From NCBI GenBank assembly GCA_022839445.1, contig JALHFC010000067.1, positions 1 through 6,142 of the forward strand: 6,142 bases of DNA. The letters are read 5' to 3'. This DNA is from Pelotomaculum sp. GTDB taxonomy: Bacteria > Bacillota > Desulfotomaculia > Desulfotomaculales > Pelotomaculaceae. Made by a program: the position numbers and the translations under genes. Under the pieces are notes generated by a model. That model searched no databases, was not told the origin of the DNA, and saw only the letters and a program-made list of their open reading frames with translations. This document shows, piece after piece, positions 1-5,404 of this stretch; positions within the stretch are counted from its first letter, which is position 1; every line of letters starts with the position of its first letter.

Positions 1-258
1 AGATTTTTGCGGGTGGCACGGTACACGTTGCGAAAGGCCGTTGCCACAAGTAAATATCCAGGCGGAGGTAACACCTTCTTTCGGGTAGTACGTTCGCGCG
101 AGAAAACGGCGGGGCAACCCACCCGGAATGCAACCGAGAGGTTGCAGCCTAGCAGTTGAATCCTGTAACACTGCCGCCTACTGGTCGGGTAGGTGAAAAA
201 CCTCAGTAAATCTGGATTATTGTATATAAATCAGATATGTGTAGGTTTTAGAAACCAG
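1..258 (+). other. GC-rich hairpin-bearing segment of unknown identity, possible end of a mobile element
   Basis: This stretch is GC-rich to about position 195 and AT-rich from there to 258, where rph similarity begins abruptly on the other strand. It folds well locally: a 7-bp stem at 129-146 closed by a GAGA (GNRA) tetraloop, CCTAC/GTAGG arms at 177-181 and 189-193, and GGTTT/AAACC arms at 244-256. One plus-strand frame is open from the left edge to a stop at 157-159 and is rich in arginine. The minus frame that continues rph past its stop is also open to the edge, so neither openness is convincing. Arginine-rich coding ends overlapping a structured RNA next to a GAATCC motif (159-164) and a terminal hairpin are typical of IS200/IS605-type TnpB right ends, so such an end is one possibility. 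I could not match it to RNase P, tmRNA, a group II intron domain V or a riboswitch. Confidence 0.3.
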
Positions 259-1003
259 GTGACTAATATATCTCCATCTTCTAGATTAGCGTCTTCCATG
301 TTTAAGATGACACGTGCTCGTCCCTCTATTACTCCGGATGAAGCAGGTAAACCTGCAATAGCTTCGACTGGGAGATTTTCACGGTTATACTCACCTGCAA
401 TGATTTCACCATCAGATGTGATAACACGTGGGGAAGTTAGTTTTTCATATAATTTGTACTCGTCTTTTCGAAGGCTTATGTCTGGTAATCCAGTCTATTT
501 GTGCGCACGACTTCGCGAAGTTCTTCAAAAGTGAGATAGTATATATCTTCTTTTTCATGAATAACGCCCTCTTGCACGAGTTGTTCGGCTTCTTTCAGTA
601 AAGCCTTCTTATAAACGAAGTAGCGATTAATCATGCCGTATTTTGGATATTCACGATAACCGATGAAATTCCGCATTAGGCTGATCATTCGTTTTGTTTC
701 TTCGGCTTTTTGTTCACCATCCGGTAATTGCTTCAATCGATCTAATATCTCTTGTTCTTTTTTCAAAGCTTCCTGTCGTCCTTGCTCAAATATCCGATGG
801 CTGCCATTAGGCTCAAAGTTTTTGATGTTACTGAGAATCATGGGGACAAGTGTAGTTGGTTTTTCGCTCCAACGAGTTTTAGTAATATCGATCTCTTTGC
901 TGCATCGCATTCCGTATTTGTTGAGATAAGACAAGATTGCGTCTTGGGTTTCCTGTCCACCATCAAACTTAACCAGTTCATCCAAAAAGTTATCATCTTT
1001 GTG
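231..1003 (-). pseudogene. rph: Rifampin phosphotransferase (PEP-synthase-like) fragment, frameshifted and truncated at both ends
   Basis: Intact Rph transfers the beta-phosphate of ATP to rifamycins and has an ATP-binding domain, a rifamycin-binding domain and a C-terminal swivelling His domain, roughly 870 residues in all. Only about 250 residues remain. One frame (about 1003 down to a TAA at 476-478) carries the late rifamycin-binding part, including KYGMRC, EIDITKTRWSEKPTTLVPM and EREYPKYG-like FIGYREYPKYGM. Similarity then continues in another frame (479 down to 259) with PRVITSDGEIIAGEY and GLPASSGVIEGRARVI, the start of the His domain. The switch fits loss of one base near 480. Similarity stops after DGDILVT, before the catalytic THGA-type histidine, and the frame ends at 231-233 in unrelated sequence. 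The other end stops near HKDDNFLDEL, with an in-frame TAA at 1016-1018. The base composition is AT-rich compared with splB. It is non-functional; the family assignment is from remembered homologues and is firm. Confidence 0.85.
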
Positions 1004-1085
1004 AGGGTACGACCCTTAGAGGTAGGGAGACCCCGGAGAGGGTTTCCCCACCGTCGGACATTCCCGAAAGGGCCAGGCTCCTTCC
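1004..1085. other. Short GC-rich hairpin segment between the rph fragment and splB
   Basis: This segment is far richer in GC than the rph fragment on its left. It contains AGGGT-ACG-ACCCT (1004-1016), GGGAGACCCC and GGGTTTCCCC palindromic runs (1024-1049), and CCC-GAAA-GGG with a GNRA loop (1063-1072). No convincing coding frame crosses it. Because the rph similarity ends abruptly at its border, it may be the boundary of whatever event cut rph, or a small structured RNA or repeat unit. I could not identify it. Confidence 0.3.
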
Positions 1086-1103
1086 AGTTCTATTTTTGGG
1101 ACA
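1083..1103. repeat. Degenerate GGGAC/GTTC palindromic-family motif
   Basis: The sequence CCAGTTCTATTTTTGGGACA resembles, when read in either direction, three other intergenic stretches here: 2162-2185 (GGGACTGTCTCCTTTTGGGA), 3279-3296 (GGGGGACGGTTCCTCC) and 6073-6086 (AGACAGTTCCCTTTT). I recall that motifs of the GGGACAGTTC type are common interspersed repeats in clostridial genomes. The likeness is partial and the assignment to one family is inference. Confidence 0.3.
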
Positions 1104-1108
1104 TACTA
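1102..1108 (+). promoter_or_regulatory. Possible sigma-G -10 element for splB
   Basis: CATACTA matches the -10 consensus of the forespore sigma factor SigG (CAT-N-N-TA), the factor that drives splAB in Bacillus subtilis. The expected transcription start about 7 bases downstream would fall near 1115 and leave a short leader carrying the AGGTGG ribosome site. No good -35 (G-N-ATR) is visible 17-19 bases upstream, where the sequence is TCCTT, so this rests on the -10 alone. Confidence 0.35.
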
Positions 1109-1122
1109 AAGAGAAAAAATGC

Positions 1123-1128
1123 AGGTGG
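1123..1128 (+). promoter_or_regulatory. Ribosome binding site that favours the 1134 start of splB
   Basis: AGGTGG lies 5 bases before the ATG at 1134 and pairs with the anti-Shine-Dalgarno end (AGGTG). The in-frame ATG at 1119 has only a weak AAAGAG before it and lies about ten bases from the possible SigG -10 element, which would make it almost leaderless. Confidence 0.5.
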
Positions 1129-1133
1129 AAGAA

Positions 1134-2153
1134 ATGGTTTTCGAACCGAAGAGGGTTATTTTTGAGCAGGACGCCCTGAAATACCCAATGGGGGAAACAT
1201 TGCTTCGCTTTTTCCGTGATAAAGGTATTGAGACCGGTTTTACAGCCTCTCACAACCGGGTCACCTCGATCCCGGGTAAAACTCGCGCCGAGGGATACTT
1301 TGAAGGAAAACGGACGCTGGTGGTAGGAGTGCGCAGGTCCAAGACCTTTGAGACGTGCAAGCCCTCGGCACACTATCAACTGCCCCTGGCCACCTCCTGC
1401 CCCGGCAAGTGCGAATACTGCTACCTCTTGACCAACCTGGGCAAAAAGCCCTATATCCGGATCTATGTCAATACCGAAGAAATCTTGAGCGCCGCCCGGG
1501 AATACATCGAAAGAAGGAAACCGGAGATCACCGTTTTTGAAGGGGCCGCCACCTCCGACCCGATTCCGACGGAGCCCTACACCGGTATTTTAGGAAGGGT
1601 TATCGAATTTTTCGGGGGACAGGAGCACGGCCGTTTCCGTTTTGTTACAAAGTTTACCGATGTGGATACATTGTTAGAAGTCCCGCATAACGGCCACACC
1701 CGTTTTCGTTTCAGCATCAATACTGGGGAAGTGATCAAGCAGTTCGAGCACGCCACCCCGCCGCTGGGCGAAAGGCTGGCGGCAGCCAAAAAAGTAGCCG
1801 ATGCCGGTTACCCCCTGGGGTTTTTGGTGGCGCCGATCATTGCCGCGGACGGGTGGCAGAAGAGTTACCGGGAGTTATTTGAAACTGCCGCCTCTGAGCT
1901 AAACGGCAAAGTTTCCGACCTCACCTTCGAGTTTATCACCCACCGGTTTACCAAACGGGCCAAGGGCGCCATCCTGGAGGTTTTCCCGAATACGCGACTG
2001 GACCTGGACGAGGAGGCCAGGACCTTTAAATTCGGGCAGTTCGGGTACGGCAAGTATATCTACCCAAAGGAACTCTTTGCTGAGATTAAGACTTATTTTG
2101 AGGGCATAGCGAATGATTTTTTTCCGGACGCTAAAGTGAAATACTTTGTGTAG
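1134..2153 (+). CDS. splB: Spore photoproduct lyase, radical SAM (SplB), without the usual catalytic cysteine
   Basis: This enzyme reverses the 5-thyminyl-5,6-dihydrothymine lesion of UV-irradiated spore DNA by a 5'-deoxyadenosyl radical mechanism during germination. The 339-residue product has the family's normal length (342 in B. subtilis) and is collinear with it: SHNRVTSIPGK near the N-terminus, KPSAHY, the iron-sulfur motif CPGKCEYC (Cys89, Cys93, Cys96), the tyrosines of CEYCYL (Tyr95, Tyr97), KPYIRIYVN, RFVTKF, RFRFSIN, AGYPLGFLVAPI, FEFITHRFTKRAK and a YGKYIY then FFPDAKVKYF ending. The residue aligned with B. subtilis Cys141, the hydrogen donor (SCTSD there), is Ala139 here (AATSD). 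The only cysteine outside the cluster is Cys75. I chose ATG 1134 for its AGGTGG site; ATG 1119 would add 5 residues. No splA lies upstream. The gene converges with the small minus-strand gene downstream. The family is certain; activity on spore photoproduct is inferred. Confidence 0.95.
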   Translation: MVFEPKRVIFEQDALKYPMGETLLRFFRDKGIETGFTASHNRVTSIPGKTRAEGYFEGKRTLVVGVRRSKTFETCKPSAHYQLPLATSCPGKCEYCYLLTNLGKKPYIRIYVNTEEILSAAREYIERRKPEITVFEGAATSDPIPTEPYTGILGRVIEFFGGQEHGRFRFVTKFTDVDTLLEVPHNGHTRFRFSINTGEVIKQFEHATPPLGERLAAAKKVADAGYPLGFLVAPIIAADGWQKSYRELFETAASELNGKVSDLTFEFITHRFTKRAKGAILEVFPNTRLDLDEEARTFKFGQFGYGKYIYPKELFAEIKTYFEGIANDFFPDAKVKYFV

Positions 2154-2160
2154 AATCGGT

Positions 2161-2190
2161 AGGAGGGACTGTCTCCTTTTGGGATTTTTC
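2161..2190 (+). terminator. Weak intrinsic terminator after splB
   Basis: AGGAG (2161-2165) and CTCCT (2173-2177) form a 5-bp stem with a 7-base loop, followed by T-rich TTTTGGGATTTTTCTTTT. It lies 8 bases after the splB stop and just beyond the end of the convergent small gene, so it may serve both directions. The stem is short. Confidence 0.4.
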
Positions 2191-2192
2191 TT

Positions 2193-2327
2193 TTATTGCC
2201 ACCAATCATTATCAGTTGCGCCGGAGTCTTCGCCAAAATTAAATAATGGGATGTCTTTCGGATCCATTGCCACATCACATCTCTTGTGACCTTCCATGCG
2301 TTGTGGGTCGGTTTTATGCTCTTTCAT
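2193..2327 (-). CDS. Small hypothetical protein, 44 residues, with strong expression signals
   Basis: I do not recognise this product. The ATG at 2327 is preceded by GAGGAGGTG with about 7 bases of spacing, the best ribosome site in the window, and a near-consensus promoter (TTGTAA, 17 bp, CATTAT) lies just upstream. It begins MKEHKTDPQR, has one cysteine in GHKRCDVAMD, continues DPKDIPLFNFGED and ends DNDWWQ. It is hydrophilic and overall acidic in its second half, with no signal peptide or membrane segment. It ends 39 bases from the splB stop in convergent orientation. The signals argue that it is expressed; the sequence gives no function. Small soluble peptide, antitoxin-like or spore-associated roles cannot be told apart. 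Confidence 0.7.
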   Translation of the reverse strand: MKEHKTDPQRMEGHKRCDVAMDPKDIPLFNFGEDSGATDNDWWQ

Positions 2328-2349
2328 TTTTGACACCTCCTCAAGACTT

Positions 2350-2378
2350 ATAATGGCCAAAATACCGGCGCGTTACAA
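2350..2378 (-). promoter_or_regulatory. Sigma-A-type promoter for the 44-residue gene
   Basis: On the minus strand TTGTAA (2378-2373) and CATTAT (2355-2350) are separated by exactly 17 bases, followed by the GAGGAGGTG ribosome site and the ATG at 2327. It is predicted from consensus only. Confidence 0.55.
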
Positions 2379-2406
2379 AACCTATTAATGGATTTTAAAT
2401 AATATA

Positions 2407-2462
2407 AGCATTTTTTAAGAACAGGGAAGGAAATGCCATGAGAAAATATAATTCTAATGTGA
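2407..2462 (+). repeat. Leader repeat copy A (pairs with 5349-5404)
   Basis: This 56-base stretch aligns without gaps to 5349-5404 at about 43 of 56 positions. The conserved parts are AGCATTTTT, AACARGGAAGGAAAT (the ribosome site), the ATG and AAATATAATTC, followed by GTGA. Each copy starts a tiny ORF and each lies upstream of a methyltransferase gene. Confidence 0.7.
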
Positions 2463-2503
2463 TGTCACCGCTTCGAAAAAGTGAGGGAATTAAACATTTT
2501 TAA
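2438..2503 (+). CDS. Putative 21-residue leader peptide or small protein
   Basis: ATG 2438 follows GGGAAGG with 7 bases of spacing (AAATGCC). The peptide begins MRKYNSNVMSP, is basic (several Arg and Lys), has no cysteine and ends at TAA 2501-2503, 42 bases before the methyltransferase ATG. Its first residues match those of the 25-residue ORF at 5380 (M-x-KYNS-x-V-x-x-P), with different third-base choices in part, while the rest differs. It could be a translated leader, a degraded start of a once longer gene, or a short conserved element that happens to be open. I cannot assign a function. Confidence 0.4.
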   Translation: MRKYNSNVMSPLRKSEGIKHF

Positions 2504-2545
2504 GTATCCAGGGGTAATGTCAATACTTTTTTGGGGGGATTTAAT

Positions 2546-3265
2546 ATGAATCGCAAAAAAGCGGTTGTGCCATCCTGGCAGTATGACGAGCGGGCAAAGA
2601 CCGGTGTGGATTATGAGGATACGGCAATCGCGGCTGAATACGATAACCAGCATAGCAGGTTCCGCGATTTCGAGAAAGACGCCCGGATGGTCATACAGAG
2701 GATAGACTTGCAACCGGAGCACACGGTCATTGACTTGGGATGCGGCACCGGCGCCTTCGTGATCCCGGCGGCCAGGTCGTGCCGGAAGGTCTTTGCCGTG
2801 GACATCTCGCCGGCTATGCTTGACAAGTGTAAGGAAAAAGCACGGAAAGCAGGGCTGGGCAATATTGAAACACACTGCGCCGGCTTCCTGTCCTATAAGC
2901 ATAAGGGGGACCCCGTGGACGCAATTGTTTCCGTCGTCGCGCTTCATCACCTGCCCGATTTCTGGAAGGCCGTCGCTCTAAAACGTATGTACAATATGCT
3001 TAAACCGGGCGGGAAGCTGTACCTTTTCGATGTGATTTTTGCTTTTCCGGTTGAGTCATACCAAAGCGAATTAGACAACTGGGTGAACGGGATGGGCGAA
3101 AAGGCCGGCCAGTCAATGGCTGAAGAAACCGTCATCCATATCCGCGACGAGTACAGTACCTTTGATTGGATAATAGACGGGATGATTGAGCGGGTAGGTT
3201 TTAAAATAGAACAAAAACTTTCCGAGCTTCCTTATTGCCTGACCTATGTGAATGTCCGGCTATGA
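2546..3265 (+). CDS. Class I SAM-dependent methyltransferase (UbiE-like domain), substrate unknown
   Basis: The 239-residue protein has the standard Rossmann methyltransferase motifs in order: VIDLGCGTGAF (residues 61-71, SAM binding), VFAVDIS (82-88, acidic residue for the ribose), DAIVSVVALHHLPDFW (125-140) and LKPGGKLYLFD (152-162). Before these lies an N-terminal stretch with WQYDE and AAEYDNQHSRFRDF, a helical cap that usually sits over the substrate pocket. The C-terminal part (163-239) with VIHIRDEYSTFDWIIDGMIE resembles the end of other small-molecule methyltransferases. ATG 2546 is preceded by GGGGGGA at 6 bases; an in-frame TTG 15 bases upstream sits on that site and is rejected. 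It follows the 21-residue ORF and ends just before a long hairpin. The substrate cannot be read from the sequence. Confidence 0.88.
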   Translation: MNRKKAVVPSWQYDERAKTGVDYEDTAIAAEYDNQHSRFRDFEKDARMVIQRIDLQPEHTVIDLGCGTGAFVIPAARSCRKVFAVDISPAMLDKCKEKARKAGLGNIETHCAGFLSYKHKGDPVDAIVSVVALHHLPDFWKAVALKRMYNMLKPGGKLYLFDVIFAFPVESYQSELDNWVNGMGEKAGQSMAEETVIHIRDEYSTFDWIIDGMIERVGFKIEQKLSELPYCLTYVNVRL

Positions 3266-3266
3266 C

Positions 3267-3307
3267 ATGAAAGGAAGCAGGGGGACGGTTCCTCCTGCTT
3301 CTTTCAT
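3267..3307 (+). terminator. Long hairpin after the methyltransferase, terminator or REP-like palindrome
   Basis: ATGAAAGGAAGCAGG (3267-3281) pairs with CCTGCTTCTTTCAT (3294-3307) as a 14-bp stem with one bulged G and a 12-base loop containing GGGACGGTTCC. It starts 1 base after the stop codon. It has no T-run after it on either strand, so it may block transcripts from both sides or be a mobile palindromic repeat of the GGGACGGTTCC type rather than a classical terminator. Confidence 0.6.
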
Positions 3308-3356
3308 AGATGTTTACGTCTAACAGTAATAAATTATTTACACTCCCTCAAAAAAA

Positions 3357-3572
3357 TTACAAGATAGCGTTCTGTCCTTTTTTTCTGAAGAAAATAAGGT
3401 AGACTATTTCAAGAATTCCAACCGTGTTTACTATTAAAAGCGCAATATACCAGGCCAATTGCTTATTGCGGGCAGCATGCCAAAGGGCTATGCCTTTCCA
3501 GATAACTGCCCAGGTGATTACCAAATAGAATAGAGGGTTGTTCGGCTGTAAAATTTGCAATGCATTATTCAT
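3357..3572 (-). CDS. DUF5652-like small membrane protein, two transmembrane segments
   Basis: The 71-residue protein has two hydrophobic segments, about residues 14-31 (LFYLVITWAVIWKGIALW) and 39-62 (including WYIALLIVNTVGILEIVYLI), joined by a short basic turn (HAARNKQ) and ending in a basic tail (FFRKKGQ), so both ends should lie on one side of the membrane. The pattern WKG-LW-AA-N then ALL--NT-GILEI-YL is that of the DUF5652 family, whose function is unknown to me. Its GGGAG ribosome site lies in the last codons of the upstream regulator, 8 bases from the ATG, and only 5 bases separate the two genes, so it is translated from the same message and is a candidate partner or target of that regulator. 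Confidence 0.75.
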   Translation of the reverse strand: MNNALQILQPNNPLFYLVITWAVIWKGIALWHAARNKQLAWYIALLIVNTVGILEIVYLIFFRKKGQNAIL

Positions 3573-3577
3573 TTGTA

Positions 3578-4693
3578 TTACTCCCTTCTTAAATTTGTTT
3601 TTAATGTTTCAAGTATGCTTTTATATCGTGGTTGATCTGCTAAAGCTACAAACGCTGGATTTGATATGATGCCCTGTAGCATGCTTTCTTTGATTACTTT
3701 TTCATTCCGTGGAGCATCGGCGCCTAAATCAAAGTCTGCAAACCAGCCATCAATTGCATCAAAGAAAGAATCTCCGTGTAATTTGCAAGGGAAGAAGCCC
3801 TTTGTACAGATATCTGCATATTTCTGTAACATGTCAAGGGATTTTTCAGCATTACCTTGTAAACTGTACACCTGCGCTGCAGTATAATAGATCTGCACCA
3901 TAGTGTTTGGATGTAATCGTTCCAAATCATAGATTGCAGCAACAGATAATGACCGGTGCAAAACCTCCTCGATTTTCTCGCTGTTATCGGCATTTAGCAG
4001 CAGATAGGTCGGCGTAGCACTAATTAGTGCAAGTAGGTGCTGATACATACCGATTTGTGTTACTTCTTTTGCCTTTGATGCATTACCCATTATCTGATAT
4101 GCTTTTGACACAATCTCATAATCTGTTGGAACCGGTCTTATTGATTCTCCAAGTAAATTCAAAACCTCCTGTGGTTGCTGTAACATAAGATAACAAACTG
4201 CTTCTAAAGAAGTTGCATCCTTAGAGAGCCAAACATCGTCACTTTCAGTTTTAATTCTTATGCATAACTCGACCGCTTCTTTCAATATAGCTTCTCGTTT
4301 TTCCTTTTCTTCTGCAAGCATATGATGATTGGCCAGCAGCACGGCCATCTGCAACAGCAACGGAAAACAGGAATAGTATTTTTTAATTGTTCTCCGGCAT
4401 TCTTCCAAGACATCATCAAATGGCCGGGTAGCAAAAGCAGATGACAACCGGTAATACAACTTTTTGATATCTTTCTTCGTCATCTGTGGCGCATAGCCCA
4501 TCAATTTGTCGATGCTGATATTGAAATATGCTGCAAGCTGCGGAAGGAAGGTAATGTCGGGATAACTCTGCCCTGTTTCCCATTTCGAAACAGATGCTTT
4601 AGAGACCCCGATATATGCAGCAAGTTCATCCTGTGTAATACCTTTTTCCCTGCGCTTTGTAATTAGCATTTTTGCAATATTGATTTCTTTCAT
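3578..4693 (-). CDS. XRE-family transcriptional regulator with TPR-like helical C-terminal domain
   Basis: Residues 7-62 are a Cro/CI-type helix-turn-helix (KRREKGITQDELAAYIGVSK, then SVSKWETGQSYPDI, AAYFNIS and DKLMGY), which binds DNA as a dimer. The remaining 300 or so residues are alpha-helical and repetitive in feel, with stretches such as NASKAKEVTQIGMYQHLL and AAQVYSLQGNAEKSLDMLQK that look like tetratricopeptide repeats. In Firmicutes such C-termini often sense peptides or proteins, which is inference here. The product is 371 residues from ATG 4693, which has GAGGTGG at 5 bases; an in-frame GTG at 4702 overlaps that ribosome site and is rejected. It is the first gene of a two-gene operon with the DUF5652-like protein and is divergent from the 142-residue gene, with a palindrome between them that is its likely operator. 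Confidence 0.9.
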   Translation of the reverse strand: MKEINIAKMLITKRREKGITQDELAAYIGVSKASVSKWETGQSYPDITFLPQLAAYFNISIDKLMGYAPQMTKKDIKKLYYRLSSAFATRPFDDVLEECRRTIKKYYSCFPLLLQMAVLLANHHMLAEEKEKREAILKEAVELCIRIKTESDDVWLSKDATSLEAVCYLMLQQPQEVLNLLGESIRPVPTDYEIVSKAYQIMGNASKAKEVTQIGMYQHLLALISATPTYLLLNADNSEKIEEVLHRSLSVAAIYDLERLHPNTMVQIYYTAAQVYSLQGNAEKSLDMLQKYADICTKGFFPCKLHGDSFFDAIDGWFADFDLGADAPRNEKVIKESMLQGIISNPAFVALADQPRYKSILETLKTNLRRE

Positions 4694-4712
4694 AATAACC
4701 ACCTCATATATA

Positions 4713-4740
4713 ATTGTATGGATTTCATCTCGTAAAACAA
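4713..4740 (-). promoter_or_regulatory. Likely promoter of the XRE regulator operon
   Basis: On the minus strand TTGTTT (4740-4735) and TACAAT (4718-4713) are 16 bases apart and 20 bases before the start codon. An alternative, TTCCTT (4784-4779) with TATAAT (4760-4755), has an 18-base spacer and would be covered by the palindrome at 4748-4778. Confidence 0.5.
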
Positions 4741-4747
4741 TGGATTA

Positions 4748-4778
4748 GTGGTTGATTATAATTTAATAAATCAACCAC
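4748..4778. promoter_or_regulatory. Perfect inverted repeat, likely operator of the XRE regulator
   Basis: GTGGTTGATT (4748-4757) is repeated inverted as AATCAACCAC (4769-4778) with an AT-rich 11-base spacer. The arm centres are 21 bases apart, two helical turns, as expected for a dimer reading one face of the DNA. It contains TATAAT on both strands and lies just beside the regulator promoter, so autoregulation is likely; it is 143 bases from the divergent 142-residue gene. Confidence 0.65.
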
Positions 4779-4892
4779 AAGGAAACCTGACCGGAAAAAA
4801 TCGGAATGGATGTCTGTTTTACTCTAAAATAGGCACGATAAGTATTTTGGACCGATTGCTCTGACACCTTATGCAACGCTATGTTTATGGTG

Positions 4893-4898
4893 TATAAT
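4893..4898 (+). promoter_or_regulatory. -10 element for the 142-residue gene
   Basis: TATAAT is a perfect -10 and lies 23 bases before the ATG, with AAAGGAGG (4907-4914) between. The -35 region (TTATGC at 4869-4874, 18-base spacer) is poor, so the promoter may need an activator. Confidence 0.5.
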
Positions 4899-4921
4899 CT
4901 TTTACTAAAGGAGGCCTCTTT

Positions 4922-5350
4922 ATGAAACATACATTTTTATTCACAGAAAGCACATGGAGTGCCAAAGGGACTTATTATGATGAAAAAAATAAACCTGTGG
5001 AAGTCACCGGGGAGTCCTTTATAACTCATCTCAAGAAAGCGTGGTTTCTAGATGCCAGCATTACCCTGCCGGGGGAAAACCCGTTGGAATTGAAAAAAGG
5101 TTATGAGATAGTTCCCTTTAATCAGGATGTTACATCGTGGAAATCCGAAAACCCGGCCATGGGAACAATGTTGGGTAGTTTTACCGTCGTGGAAGACTCA
5201 ATTATCTCTTTGTTCAGCTCTCAAAAAGGAGATTTTTTTGGCACCGAGTTTTTTACCATGATCAATGAATCGGAGTATGTCTGGAAAGGCGTCTTGTACA
5301 GTCAAGCAGGTAAAATATCTTCCTGGTCAGTTACCCTCACCAGGGAATAG
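4922..5350 (+). CDS. Hypothetical protein, 142 residues, probably beta-rich
   Basis: I do not recognise a named family. AAAGGAGG 7 bases before ATG 4922 and a TATAAT before that make it a real gene. It has no signal peptide, membrane segment or cysteine. The sequence alternates polar and hydrophobic residues in strand-like stretches (TFLFTESTWSAKGTYYD at 4-20, WFLDASITLP at 41-50, GTMLGSFTVVEDSIISLFSS at 81-100, YVWKGVLYSQAGKISSWSVTLT at 119-140), which suggests a small antiparallel beta-barrel of lipocalin or calycin type that could hold a small ligand; this is inference. It is divergent from the XRE regulator and may be under its control. The leader repeat copy B begins inside its stop codon. 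Confidence 0.8.
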   Translation: MKHTFLFTESTWSAKGTYYDEKNKPVEVTGESFITHLKKAWFLDASITLPGENPLELKKGYEIVPFNQDVTSWKSENPAMGTMLGSFTVVEDSIISLFSSQKGDFFGTEFFTMINESEYVWKGVLYSQAGKISSWSVTLTRE

Positions 5351-5404
5351 CATTTTTCATAAACAAGGAAGGAAATATAATGTTGAAATATAATTCATTT
5401 GTGA
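5349..5404 (+). repeat. Leader repeat copy B (pairs with 2407-2462)
   Basis: It is the ungapped counterpart of 2407-2462 (about 77 percent identical), starting in the TAG of the 142-residue gene and running through the first eight codons of the 25-residue ORF. The ribosome site AAGGAAGGAAAT and the AAATATAATTC block are the best-kept parts. Confidence 0.7.

Noticed and set aside
1..60. GGTGGCACGGTA resembles part of bacterial RNase P RNA
   Set aside because: The other conserved blocks of RNase P RNA (GAGGAAAGTCC, ACAGAA...GGCTTA) are absent, so the likeness is chance.
1..258. Group II intron remnant
   Set aside because: Neither a GUGYG 5' end nor the conserved domain V hairpin is visible on either strand, and no reverse transcriptase is encoded.
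193..534. 113-codon plus-strand open frame
   Set aside because: It lies antisense to the rph similarity and has no ribosome site; it is a shadow of that gene.
993..1379. 128-codon minus-strand open frame over the splB 5' end
   Set aside because: It is antisense to the conserved N-terminal part of splB and shows no family features or ribosome site.
4693..4702. GTG 4702 as start of the XRE regulator
   Set aside because: It overlaps the GAGGTGG ribosome site that fits the ATG at 4693.
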